This document shows positions 33,947 to 45,683 of a DNA stretch of 64,000 bases, piece by piece. Source of the DNA: Silene conica (Eukaryota > Streptophyta > Magnoliopsida > Caryophyllales > Caryophyllaceae). Position numbers and translations under genes: made by a program. Position 1 is the first letter of the stretch, and every line of letters begins with the position of its first letter. The DNA lies in the NCBI GenBank assembly GCA_029255685.2, contig CM055313.2, forward strand, positions 78,284,641 through 78,348,640, read 5' to 3'. A model generated the notes under the pieces. It was given only the letters and a program-made list of their open reading frames with translations, ran no database searches and had not been told where the DNA came from.

Positions 33947-36900
33947 CAGTTAGAAGCCCTGAATGCTAAGATTGCGCAAATGCAAACAACACAAGCTTTG
34001 GGTGGCCAACACCAAGCGGTTAATATGGTTCAACAAGGGGAAGTACTTTTCTGCGGGAGATGTGGTGTAGACGGTCATATTGCTGAGGAATGCATAAGTC
34101 CTATGGAACAAGTACGCGCTTTCCAATCCTACAAGCAAGCTAATCCCTTTTCCAACACTTATAATGAGAGGACAAGGGAACATCCCTTTCTTCAGTGGTC
34201 AAGCCAGAATGTTCAAAATCCTACCCCACCTCAACAACAACCAAATTCAAATTATGTGATTCCTCAGAACCGCGGCCAACAAGGAAACTATAGACAGAAT
34301 CAAGGAGGTCCTCAGTTTAACAATCAGCGCCAACAACAATTTCAACCTTTGGTGCCACCTCCTCCACCACCCACTGCCAATAATGATATGTCAGAGATTA
34401 AAGCTATGTTGCAGCAAAGCCTTAAAGCTCAGATGGAGCAAAAGGCACAAATTACTCAGATACTAGCTCACAATAAAATATTAGATACTCAAGTTGCCCA
34501 ACTAGCAGGCCAAAATACAAATAGGCAACCTGGAAACCTCCCTCCCCAAGGACAACAAGCTCATGAACAAGCACATGCCATCCACTTGAGGAGTGGTACT
34601 TCTTATAAAGAGCCGGAGATGCCCAAAGATGATAGCGAAGTGCCTTATGTTTCTCGTAAGGGTTTAGGGCATCTCTCTTTCAGCGATGATGAAGAAGAAG
34701 CAAAGGAGCTAGAGAAAGATCGTATACATGAGAATAACGAAAAAGAAAAACGAAAAGAAGCATTACGAGCTAAAGCACTCGATCGAGCTCCTGAAGCACT
34801 CGATCGAGTGCCAGTCCCACTCGATCGAGTGCCTTCCCCACTCGATCGAGTGCCTTGTCCGCATACTTCTAATCCTTCTTTTTCGCCTAATGCACAGGTA
34901 CCGGATACTACTATTCCAAGCCAGAGTTCCCCAGAGGTCTCTAAAGATGCAAAGGAAGCTGAACCAATAAAGATCATTCTACCATTCCCAACCCGACAAC
35001 AGAAATCAAAACTTGATCAACAGTTCGGGAGATTCATGGAAGTTGTGAAAAATCTTCAAGTAAGCGTTCCTTTCACCGAATTGATTACTCAGGTGCCAGC
35101 TTATGCAAAGTTTATGAAGGACATATTGACAAGGAAGAGATCCTTCAATGAGGTGGAGACGGTAGCATTCACTGAGGAATGCAGCGCTGTTTTACAATCC
35201 CGTTCACCACCTAAGCTTAAGGATCCATGGAGTTTCTCTATCCCTTGCACTATTGGTCCTTTGTTTATTAATAGAGCTCTTTGTGATTTAGGAGCTAGCG
35301 TTAGTGTCATGCCTTACTCTATATGCAAGAAATTAAATATGGGTCATCTAAGCATCACTAATATGACTCTACAAATGGCCGACAGATCCGTAAAACACCC
35401 CCTTGGTGTCTTGGAAGACGTACCTGTAAAAGTGGGAAAATTCTTCATCCCTGTTGATTTTGTTGTACTAGACATGGCCGAAGACACTCACACTCCTATT
35501 ATATTAGGTAGACCATTCTTACACACCGCAGGAGCGGTCATTGATGTTAAAAATGGGAGCCTTACTTTGGCTGTCGGAGATGATACTATCACTTTCAATC
35601 TCAAAACTACCTTAAAACATCCCATGGTAGATGAAAGTTGTCATCGTATTGATATTGTGGACGCCACTATTGATGAAACCCTTGCTCTTTCTTTGAACAG
35701 GGACCCCTTAGAGATCGTCTTGATGTCCGATAAGAATGATGCAGAAACACTTTCCGAATACCCCGAAGTAGTTGCTATGGAAAAACTTTTGACGGGAGAG
35801 GAACGTAAAGAGCAAACGGTCTATAGCTTAGGTAACCCCCCTAAGGTTACCGAGGTAAAGAAACCTGAACTTAAACCCCTTCCCTCTCATCTTAAGTACG
35901 TGTTTCTTGATGATAAAGAGTTGAAACCTGTAATTGTCAATGCTAACCTTAATGCGAGCCAACTTTCTGCTTTGTTGGTTATTTTGCGGAAACATGAAAA
36001 AGCCATTGGATATAGCATTGATGATTTACGAGGTATTAGTCCTGACTTTTGCATGCACCGTATTCACTTAGAGGAAGGTCATAAACCCAGCGCACAGGGT
36101 CAACGTCGTCTCAACCCTCCTATGCAGGACATTGTTCGAAAGGAAATTCAAAAACTCTTAGATGCAGGTATTTTTTACCCCATCTCCGACTCTCGATGGG
36201 TGAGTCCAGTTCAGGTAGTCCCTAAGAAGGGAGGGACTACGGTGGTGACGAATGATAAGAATGAATTAATCGCTACCAGGCTTGTAACAGGGTGGAGGAT
36301 GTGTATTGACTACAGGAAGCTAAATGTTGCTACCAAGAAAGATCACTTTCCCCTCCCCTATATTGACCAAATGTTAGAGCGATTAGCTTGTCACGAGTAT
36401 TTTTGTTACCTCGATGGTTATTCAGGATTCTTTCAGATACCCATACATCCCGATGACCAAGAAAAGACAACCTTTACATGTCCTTATGGTGTCTTTGCTT
36501 ATAGGAGGATGCCCTTTGGGCTTTGCAATGCCCCTGCTACTTTTCAACGTTGTATGATGGCCATCTTTTCTGATTATATTGAGTCTATTATGGAAGTCTT
36601 CATGGATGACTTCAGTGTTTATGGTACTAACTTTGATATTTGCCTGAGAAATTTATCCAAAGTCTTGCAGCGTTGTGAAGAAACTAATCTTGTCCTAAAT
36701 TGGGAAAAGTGCCACTTCATGGTAACTGAAGGGGTGGTACTTGGTCATCTAGTATCAGGAAAAGGCATTCAGGTTGATAAAGCTAAAGTGGAAGTCATTG
36801 AGAAACTCCCGTACCCGGTTAATGTTAAAAGTGTGAGAAGTTTTTTGGGTCATGCAGGATTCTATCGCCGATTCATCAAGGATTTCTCCAAAATTGCTCA

Positions 36901-37720
36901 ACCACTTACTAAGCTCTTACATAAAGATGCACCTTTTATCTTCACTGATGAGTGTGTTAAATCTTTTGACAGGATTAAACAAGCTCTTATCTCATCTCCA
37001 ATTATTAGGTCCCCAGATTGGAGCTTACCTTTCGAGATCATGTGCGATGCCAGCGACTACGCAGTTGGAGCCGTACTTGGGCAAAGAAAGGAGAAAGCAC
37101 TACATGGGATCTATTATGCTAGCAAGACCTTAGATGATGCTCAGATTAATTACGCTACTACCGAAAAGGAGTTACTTGCAGTTGTCTATGCTTTAGACAA
37201 ATTTCGCTCTTATTTGGTAGGATCTAAGGTTATTGTCTATACTGACCATGCTGCTTTAAAATATTTGTTGGCTAAACAGGAAGCCAAACCACGACTCATT
37301 CGCTGGATCTTGCTGCTACAAGAATTTGATCTAGAAATCAGGGACAAATCCGGAGCTGAAAATTTAGTTGCCGATCACCTATCCAGACTGAGATTCCATG
37401 GAGGGGATTTAGTCCCCATTGATGATTCTTTCCCAGATGATCATCTTCTTGCTATTACTACAGGTGTTCCTTGGTTTGCTGACTATGCTAATTTCATAGT
37501 GGGAGGCATACTTCCTCCAGACATGTCTTATCAGCAAAAGAAGAGATTTCTACATGATACAAGGAGATATTTCTGGGATGATCCCTACCTCTTCCGCGAA
37601 TGCCCTGACGGTATTTACAGACGATGTATACCAGATAATGAGGTACATGCTATCTTGTCCCATTGTCACTCTTCTTCTTATGGTGGTCATCACGTCCCTC
37701 ACGGACTTTTGCCAAAGTAA
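33947..37720 (+). pseudogene. Athila gag-protease-RT-RNase H polyprotein
   Basis: An open frame from the LTR deletion junction; the first ATG is at 33980 (1246 codons from there). Zinc knuckle C25, C28, H33, C38. A Gln/Pro-rich linker with a seven-residue repeat (LDRVPxP) is encoded by the palindrome array at 34778. The aspartic protease has LCDLGASVSVMP near residue 436. RT has CIDYRKLN and FMDD near residue 874. RNase H has CDASDYAVGAVLG near 1022. The frame ends at 37718-37720 after a 1-bp loss in the integrase zinc-binding region (near 37693), so RT and integrase are no longer joined. The N-terminal half of gag is deleted. The RT segment (LLDAGIFYPISDSRWVSPV) is Athila-like. Confidence 0.93.
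34778..34850. repeat. four in-frame palindromes at 21-bp period in gag-protease linker
   Basis: CTCGATCGAG at 34778, 34799, 34820 and 34841. In the reading frame each unit gives seven residues (LDRAPEA, LDRVPVP, LDRVPSP, LDRVPCP). The palindrome is the LTR one, but the spacers are unrelated to the LTR spacers. Confidence 0.95.
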
Positions 37721-38760
37721 TGCAATCTGGATTCTTTTGGCCTACTATTTTGAAAGATGCTACTGCTTTTGTGCGTTCATGTGATGCTTGTCAGAGAACA
37801 GGTAATATTTCGCAGAGACACGAGATGCCTCAAACCGGGATCTTAGAAGTGGAAATCTTTGATGTTTGGGGTGTTGACTACCAAGGACCTTTCCCTTCTT
37901 CTCATGGGAATCTCTACATCTTGGTGGCCGTTGACTATGTTTCCAAGTGGGTAGAAGCCGTTGCTACTCCTACATGTGATGCCAAGTCCGTTGTCAAACT
38001 ATTCCAAAAGACCATCTTTCCACGATTTGGAGTCCCTCGCGCCGTCATAAGTGACGGAGGAAAGCATTTCAATGAACGTCATCTCAACTCCTTGTTATCA
38101 AAATATGGCGTTACACACCGTAGAGGATTGGGATATCATCCTCAGACAAGTGGGCAAGTAGAGATTTCTAACCGAGAATTGAAGTCTATCTTGGAAAAGG
38201 TAGTTAGCAAAAATAGGAAGGATTGGAGCCTTAAGCTTGATGATACCCTTTGGGCCTACCGTACTGCGTTTAAAACCCCAATTGGATCATCACCCTACAG
38301 ATTAGTTTATGGCAAATCTTGTCATCTCCCAGTCGAACTCGAATATAAGGCTATGTGGGCCATCAAAGACCTCAATATGGATCCCTCACTGGCGGGCGAG
38401 AAAAGATTGATGCAATTGAACGAGCTAGATGAATTTCGACTGCATGCCTACGATAGTGCTCGAATGTACAAGGAGCGAACCAAGAAGTGGCATGACAAGC
38501 ATATTGTGCAAAGGGAACTTCGAGTTGGTGACAAGGTATTATTATTTAACTCACGTTTGCATCTCTTTCCAGGTAAGCTAAAGTCAAGATGGAGTGGACC
38601 ATTCACCATTATTGAGGTAAATAAATTTGGGTCAGTCACTCTAAAATCTGACGAAGGTGAGACATTCAAGGTAAATGGGCAACGCGTAAAGTTATATCAT
38701 GAAGGTGCCTATGTTGGAAAGATAGAGGCCCTAAACCTTTCCCCCTCAGATTCTTCCTAG
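37695..38760 (+). pseudogene. Athila integrase, separated from RT by a 1-bp frameshift
   Basis: Continues the polyprotein in a new frame: [16 protein letters not shown], zinc-binding CDAC, then the DD35E core. Numbering from an in-frame codon at 37663, D72 (GVDYQGPF), D131 (VISDGGKHF) and E167 (GQVEISN) are present with correct 35-residue spacing. The C-terminal domain reads [16 protein letters not shown]. Stop TAG at 38758. The catalytic core is intact; the break is upstream, within the HHCC region. Confidence 0.93.
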
Positions 38761-39658
38761 TTTTGAGGAAATACGGTCGTGCGGGACCGCATAAACCAGC
38801 GCTACTGGGAGGCAGCCCAGATTCTTGTCATTTTTTTTTTTATCTTTTTTTATGAATTGTGTGAAGTACTTTCAGGATAAAGGAGTATGGTGCTAAAGAG
38901 GCTTTGATGATGGATACCGTCTCATCTCGAGTTCCCAATCAAGTGCTCAGGACACTCGATCAAGAGCCTTTTTGTTGCAATCTAGCTAAGCTGTTTTAAT
39001 TCCTCATTCGTATTTCCTTGCTTACCGTAGAACACTCGATCGAGTGTCAACGAAGCTCGATCGAGTGCTCTGGAGTAATTATATTTTTTTATAAAGCCGT
39101 AGCAAGCAAAGCAAAAATTTCGAAAATTCTGGAGCACTCGATCGAGTGCCACTAACACTCGATCGAGTGCCGGTCCTATTCGATCGAGTCTTGTTTTTTT
39201 CAACGAGCATAAGGCAAATAATCTCTATTTTTCCCCAAATTTTCGACAAACCCTTCCCTTTCCACCTCAAATTTTCGACACCCCCTTCCTTCAATCTCCA
39301 TTGTTACTCACTCAAATCACTTAGTTTTTGTTGCTATCATCAATTGCTTCATCTTACATCATTCCATTGTTCCTCTTTTGCATTAATTCATCCAATTTGC
39401 TCATCTTTGAGGTAATTTTCGAGATTTCTAGGGTTTCATTCGTTTTTGCTCAAATTATGCTTAAATCTTGTGTTAATTGCTTGAATTCTTCCCTATGTTG
39501 TCTACTCACATGATTCCCATGCTTTTTATGCCATTATTTACTGTGTTTAGTGTAGACAAACAGATTTTTGACCCCTAAGCCCTAGAAATTCGAGTTCACT
39601 AAGTATGGAATAGAGTTTTTTTTTTGATTTCTTTTGCCTTCTACTTTACTTCCAGGCT
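38761..39658 (+). other. spacer with palindromes, possible internal leader
   Basis: Non-coding. CTCGATCGAG copies lie at 39035 and 39056, then 39137, 39158 and a TTCGATCGAG variant at 39179, all 21 bp apart within each group; a degenerate copy is at 38955. A TATAAAG (about 39091) sits between the two groups. Downstream is a pyrimidine-rich leader-like stretch up to the ATG at 39659. This could be an internal promoter or spliced leader for the ATHILA ORF. Confidence 0.6.
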
Positions 39659-41311
39659 ATGGCGAGTTCTTCAAGGAGTAACAAGAGAGATAGGACTACG
39701 CGCAACATCCCAACCCCGGTGATTCCAGGTTGTGAACCCTTTCCGGAATTCCCTTGGATTACATTTCGGGATAAACATCAACGGGAGCGGTTTGTGGCGC
39801 TCGCTAAGCGGAAGATAATCCCCACTCGGGTCGTTTGCAAGAAGACCCTGGATGCCTTCAAAATCTTGGAACCAATGACAGAGATCTTCCAAGAACTTGG
39901 ATTATTCGGGCTCCTAACTCTTAGTGAGCTTTCCTATCGAGCTCTCACTCTGGAGTTCTTCAGTTCTTTCTCCTATGATACGGGCCTCCACTCCATCAGT
40001 TTCCGATTGTTGAACCAAGAAAAGACTCTAACAATGGATGACGTCTCCCGGCATCTAGGATTGCAAAAGAACTCCGACTACAATCTACTTGCCATGCCGC
40101 CTAAAGAGCTAACTGCTACAAGGTACTTTCCATTGTTCACAGGCTTTCCCAATCCTATCCCAAGTGCTCTCGCTCTCAGTGATGTCCAACATATAGTCAT
40201 CAAGCTATTCATGAGAATCATGTCCCACTTAATCTATAGCCGCGCAGACACGAGCAAAGTTCACAAGATGGAGGTTCTGTTAATTGCCTCCTACCTTAAC
40301 CCATTCCGAGAGACAATATTCAAGTTCAGCCCGCCCGGGGTTATTTGCCACGCTTTGGCAAAGATGGCCCTCGCTTCCGGTGTCCTTGGTTGTGGTGCCA
40401 TTGTTACTCGCCTAGCCAGGCGGACTTGCGGTTTTGATGGACATAAGAACTATGTACCCATGACTGAGTTCGACCCAGACCTACTTGATGAACAATATTT
40501 CTAGTACAACGTCAAATGGCTACAAATTCTGAATGGCAAAGATCTCTATTGGCTGGTGAAACCAGCCCTTTACATGAGAATTCCAGATGAGGAGAACTTG
40601 CCTCCCCTTGAGGCCCTTGAGCCGGATTATTCTGAGGAGCGACCCGACCCTCCAACCTACCTTATCCCGGATGAGCTTTTGATGCCCCTTCCTAGGGAAA
40701 CCACTACAAATGCCACCCGTCCTGATGCTCGTCGCCAGCCACCTTACCACCCACCCGTAGGCAGTATGCCTCCTTTTACCCCACAACCTCTTTTCTACCC
40801 CTCCTATACTATTGATTATGCAGTTGAGAGAGAGATGCGGATTCATCAAGGTGTGAACAATGACCTTGTTCATAGGAGGATGTGGGAGCAGATGTCTAGG
40901 ATGGACCTTTCTGCTGGTTTGGCCTACATGGGTACTACTCCTAGCTATTACACCGAGGTTGGAGATGACAGCGCTGTTTTCAGCAACTATGGGATCAACA
41001 GAAAGCAGTTCACCACCGAGCTCAGCCACGAGCCCGGATGTCTTGGGAGGCCTATCTACGCACCCATTCGCCCCGACATGCCTGTTGGAGGTTTTTCTGA
41101 CCCATTTGGGGCTGGTCCCTCCAGCCATGGTGGTCAGTTCGTTGCTCCCTCTTCTGGTGTCGCCCCCGGACGTGGTAGAGGCCGTAGGAGTCGGCGTGCT
41201 CACACTAGAGGCCGCGGTGGAGAGCCGGATCCCGAGCTTGAGGCCATTTTCCGCCAAATAGATGAATTTCAATACAGTGATGCCGAGGGTGATAACGAAG
41301 ATGATCCTTAG
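39659..41311 (+). pseudogene. ATHILA-type ORF (env-position) with one amber stop
   Basis: The frame 39659-40504 (281 codons) begins with a basic Ser-rich segment, then ITFRDKHQRERFVALAKRKI, LTLSELSYRALTLEFFSSF, and a globular region similar to the ATHILA ORF family (Pfam PF03078 by recollection). A TAG at 40502-40504 is followed in the same frame by open sequence to the TAG stop at 41309-41311, ending with an Arg/Gly-rich patch (GRGRGRRSRR) and acidic tail. So one ORF of about 550 codons carries one in-frame amber codon. No signal peptide or clear membrane segment. Function unknown; the position corresponds to env in retroviruses. Confidence 0.8.
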
Positions 41312-43077
41312 TGACAGTTGGCCACTCCTTCCCCCACTTTGCAGCTGGTTTGGGGGAGTCCTATACATATAGCTGGTATTATCTTTCTTTGTTTTCCCTT
41401 TACTTATTTTATCTTCTAGTTAGCATGCTCCTTTCCTTTTTTTTTATTAGGTGTGTCCTCTTAGGTTGCTGTGGCTGTTGTTGTTGATTTTTGCTGTGAC
41501 TTCTATGCTGTTAGGATCACACTGAGGACACTGTGATAATTAGTTTGGGGGAGGAGTCTTTTATCTACTATCGTATGCCTTAACAAAAAAAAAAAAAAAC
41601 AAAAACATGTCTTATTTTCTTATTTTTTTTTTCAAGCTTGGTGATTTAAGATAACAATGATGATAATTTGCAGTGTTTTTGCATTTGAATCCCAAATAGT
41701 TATCCATGTACATTGTTTTGACCCGTTAGCCTATGAAAACAAAGCTCAATGATCAAGTCTTGACCGTAATTGACATACCTTATATTGATTAGACTTGACA
41801 AATTAAGTTGGTAAACCACTTAAATTCTGAGGTCTATAGAGCTTCCTAGGCCAGGAACATTAATAAACTGGTCTCATTGTCAATTAGGCTTGAGTGTGGT
41901 TTCTCCTTGTGGAATATGTAATATCAAACTGCATAAGTGTGAAATTGATTGCTTGATACTTTTATGTGAATGTATGACAAGTACATGAGGATAGGCGGTC
42001 CTTACTCTTCAAATAAGTTTCACATAGCCAAAATTTGCCTTTCTACCTTTGAAACCAAATTCCCTATGAAAAACCCGTTTGAAGCCTTGTGGCATGTTCT
42101 GTGTTTAAATATTTATAAGCCACAATCCTAGAATTTGCCTAACTTTTCGGGACAGTCGCAGTTGCTTGGTTTATTTCATTACTATGGTTGGGAAGGGACT
42201 AATTCTGTCCAAGTGGGTGTCGTGAAATCTTTTGAGCAATTGTGTCAATCTCTTATGTTGAAAAAAAAAAATATGAAGCACAAAAAAAAAAGGAAAAAAA
42301 AAGAGAAAAAGAAAAAAGAAAAGAAAAACTTCAAAAAAAAAATTGTGATATGAAAAAGAAAAAAAAGAAAGAGAGAATGCTTCATTGGATTTTGTTAAGA
42401 GATTGAAGGAGACTATCTAGAGTCTAATTTGGAGAGTAATGTTATAAACTCTCATGTTCTTTCAGGTTAAGATAATTTCTCTAGTCTTGGGTTGGTTTAT
42501 CTTTCGTTAAAGAAGTGGTTTTGGTTTTGTTTTGCGCTGCGACTACCGTCTTAGCTCCACATATCCACAACGTGCTTTGACACAAACCATTTCTTTACCC
42601 TTACCCACTAGCCTCCTTCCCTTCTTGATACATGTACTTTGTCCATCTATACATGCATAATTGTTGGGGAAATCTCTATCACATTAGATTGCATGCATGT
42701 TCCATTGAGTTGAGTGAGTGTTCTTACTTCTTTCTATCTTCACATATAACTCACCTTTACATATACTTATGAGCATGAGTGAATCCGCGAGAATCCGACT
42801 AACATTTGTCTTGCAAGGTCGAAAGGTATTTGGTTTTTGTCTATATTACACCGTCATATCAACCTTGTGACTTGAGCTACGTTTTCTATCGCCCGTACCT
42901 TTGAATCTGTTTTATTGGTACATTTGGTCATTACTTTGTTATAGATGTGGACAACTTGGGATTTGTATGTGCACTAACATTAGCTCTGAGTTATTTATCC
43001 ACCATTTGTATGATTGCCTTTTGTACTGTGTGTGATGCTTTGCTTGAGGACAAGCAAAGGGTTGGTTTGGGGGAGTT
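41312..43077 (+). other. Athila 3' non-coding region with PPT-like motifs
   Basis: Three GGTTTGGGGGAG-type motifs: 41347-41358, 41542-41553 (AGTTTGGGGGAG) and 43064-43075, the last acting as the polypurine tract two bases before the LTR. An A/G-rich tract of about 120 bp lies at 42258-42380. Open frames here are low-complexity artefacts. Confidence 0.75.
43064..43077 (+). other. polypurine tract
   Basis: GGTTTGGGGGAGTT ends immediately before the LTR start TGATGAG; expected plus-strand primer for reverse transcription. Confidence 0.85.
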
Positions 43078-44516
43078 TGATGAGTCATATTCCTATACAC
43101 TTTTATGCCTCCCCTTTAGTTGTTTTGAGATGATTCTTGTGCTAAATTGTGTCATTTATATGCTATTTATATTAGAATGTCGATACTTCCGCCTTTCGGT
43201 GTTTAATGCAGGATTGATGCATTTATGGAGCAAAAGATGGATTGGAGCACCGCGGACCCGACATGAAGGAACACACGTAGCATGGCACGAGGATCTAGGA
43301 AGGAAGAGCTAAGGAGATTATCGAAGGCAAGCACAAAGAAGAGCTCCATATAACTAGTACCTACTTTGGAGAGCCATATCTCGAGTTATACAAATGATAA
43401 TCAGTTGATTCCAACTGAAGGTGAAAGTTCATCCTCTTAGCTTTCCAACTCCACAAAAATCACTTGATTCGGACGAGTAACGAAGAAATGGCGACCGTTT
43501 GAAGTTCAGTGCGCGAAGCAGAAATTACGCGCTGAGAGCACTCGATCGAGTGCCACCAACACTCGATCGAGTGCCTTGAGTGCTCGATCGAGTGCCTTGA
43601 GTGCTCGATCGAGTGCCTTGAGTGCTCGATCGAGTGCTTTAATTTACCCCGAGTTTCCATAAATTGTTTAAGTAGTTTACTATAAATAAAGGCTTCGTAG
43701 CCTATTGTTGGAGACACTTTTATTACTCTAAAAACCCTAATTATTACTAGTAGCTCTCTAGATTATTATTTAGCAATTGCCTTCGGATCTTGTTCTCCTA
43801 TTTACGGTATTTAATCATAATCTCTACTTTATTGTTCTTCAATTACTCTTGTTCTTAGTTTATTGCTTTATTAATTATGTTTTCAATCAATATCGTTGTA
43901 GTTAGATCCCAAGCCATGCGTAGCTAATTTATTTTTTTAGGGTGAAAAGGGATCTAGGTAATTAGAAGGGGGAATCAAACTTTAATGATCTTTAATTGTT
44001 AAACTGCTTATTATTATTGTTCTATTGTTGTTTTAAACCTGATTAATTAATTACTGGCCAGGATTAGTTAATTAGTCTCGCAAATTAGTCTTAGATCCGA
44101 CCGTAGACTAAGACTAAGATAGGCCACAACAATTGAATAGACTGACCTAATTATAGCGACCGCATGTTAGGTTTAGATCTAAAGATTATATGAATACCGA
44201 CCGGACATATGATCTTAAATAATAATTTTGCCCAATTAAATTAGTTAAATCTCATTCCCCTGGATAATTGTCTATGTGAACTTGATCTCTAGATCTTTCC
44301 TAATACTTGTTTACATCTTTATTTACTTATTTCGCAATTAGTTCATTAGAAAACAAAAACAACTAAACAACCCAATTGTTACCATAAGACTTATTTACTT
44401 TAGCAAACAATTTATTACCGCCTCCCTGTGGATTCGATACCTTTCTTACCACTAGCTATTAGTTAGTAGTATTCTAAGGATTACTTTGATTTAGGGTGAC
44501 GACTTTACCCTTATCA
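43078..44516 (+). repeat. 3' LTR, complete (1439 bp)
   Basis: TGATGAG...TTATCA followed by the GGTTC duplication. Palindromes CTCGATCGAG at 43541, 43562, 43583, 43604 and 43625 (21-bp period); TATAAATA at 43681. Most of the six differences from the 5' LTR lie in or just before the palindrome array. Confidence 0.93.
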
Positions 44517-44521
44517 GGTTC

Positions 44522-45683
44522 AATAAATCAAGATCGACTCAATGTTTTGTGGAAATATATCTGTATATATTCTCAATTCTTTATATGTAGGATTATAACA
44601 AATTTATAATGTACAATTTATAGTCATAAACGAAGAACAAGATACAAAGATTGAGATTAAGAATTAACCTTCTGTCCTTGCAAAGGCCTAAGATCAGATA
44701 TCAAAACAGATATCCTCCTAATCGTTGCACCCAAGATGTCCTTAGAAATACCCTTTCCTGAGCTAGAAACTGCAAAATTACCTTTAATTTTGTGTAAGAT
44801 GAAAGCTAGAGAGAGAGAGAGAGAGGAGGGAAGTAATCATGTAACTCGTGCCCTTAATGTGCCGAGTGAATGTGCTATTTATAGCTGCAAATAAGCTTAT
44901 TATTAGACATCAACTAGGATTCCCCAAATCAGTATTTGGTTCTACCTATAGCACTTCACAACAACTGAACAACTTAATAATTGCACCAGTTGTGTCGAGC
45001 TCAATCAGACCCACACGGCCTACTTGCCGAAATTCCCTTGCTCAGACCGAAATTCTATCTTTATAGAATCGGTTATATCGCTCTCTCTCGTGTAATGTTT
45101 TATCTTATAAATATCTTATATTTATAATTCACTAATTAAATATAACCTTTTATATTTAATTAAATCATTTAATCTTTATTAAATAATTTCATTACACATA
45201 ATTAAATATAACATTTTATATTCAATTACGAATTAACATATTAATTCGTCTTAGCTAATATTATTTAATCAGTATTAAATAACTATATCATCATTACTTT
45301 GACTAACCGTTTAGTCGTATAGGGTATCAATATGATTACATTTTCATCTAATCATATCTCTCAGATTCCATCCTTTAGGTGTGACTCTTAGGGACCAGTT
45401 GGTTACCGTCATCTGTATGACAATAACTTCAAACTTTCTAGCAAGCCAACCGTTATTGATAAACGTGAATCAACTGGCTAAAATACAAAGTATACCATGA
45501 GTCTTTTTGGAGATGAAAACTAACTCATTTTGATTTCTAATGAGCTATCATGAGTCCTTGAATTCATTGTGAGGTATAAGATATGCCCTCTACAAGATGC
45601 ACCTATTTTCCTAAGACTGATATCCAGCCCGGTTTTGGACTTCCACACAGTTTAAGGTCCAACGCCAACTACGTCTAAGAACT
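44522..45683 (-). mobile_element. LTR-like remnant, probably Ty1/copia
   Basis: On the minus strand a TATA-like GCTATAAATAGCAC (about 44876-44889) precedes a leader-like stretch with GA-repeats (about 44810). The AT-rich TTAATTCGT and TAATTAAATATAA blocks resemble copia LTRs. Boundaries are not found. The DNA left of the Athila insertion (about 33110-33242) is probably part of the same older unit. Confidence 0.35.

Larger units (their letters stand above)
33243..44516 (+). mobile_element. Athila-type Ty3/gypsy retrotransposon
   Basis: Bounded by a 5-bp duplication GGTTC (33238-33242 and 44517-44521); LTR starts TGATGAG and ends TTATCA. Order: truncated 5' LTR, gag (5' end missing), protease, reverse transcriptase, RNase H, integrase, spacer, ATHILA ORF, polypurine-rich 3' region, full 3' LTR. 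The two LTRs differ at about six places in 704 bp by eye, so the insertion is young. Defects: loss of half the 5' LTR with the primer site and start of gag, a 1-bp frameshift in integrase, and an amber stop in the last ORF. Confidence 0.93.

Noticed and set aside
40520-41368. 282-codon minus-strand frame opposite the ATHILA ORF
   Set aside because: Antisense shadow; the plus frame continues the upstream ORF after one amber codon.
42135-42353. Lys-rich frame in the Athila 3' region
   Set aside because: Arises from the A/G-rich tract; low complexity.
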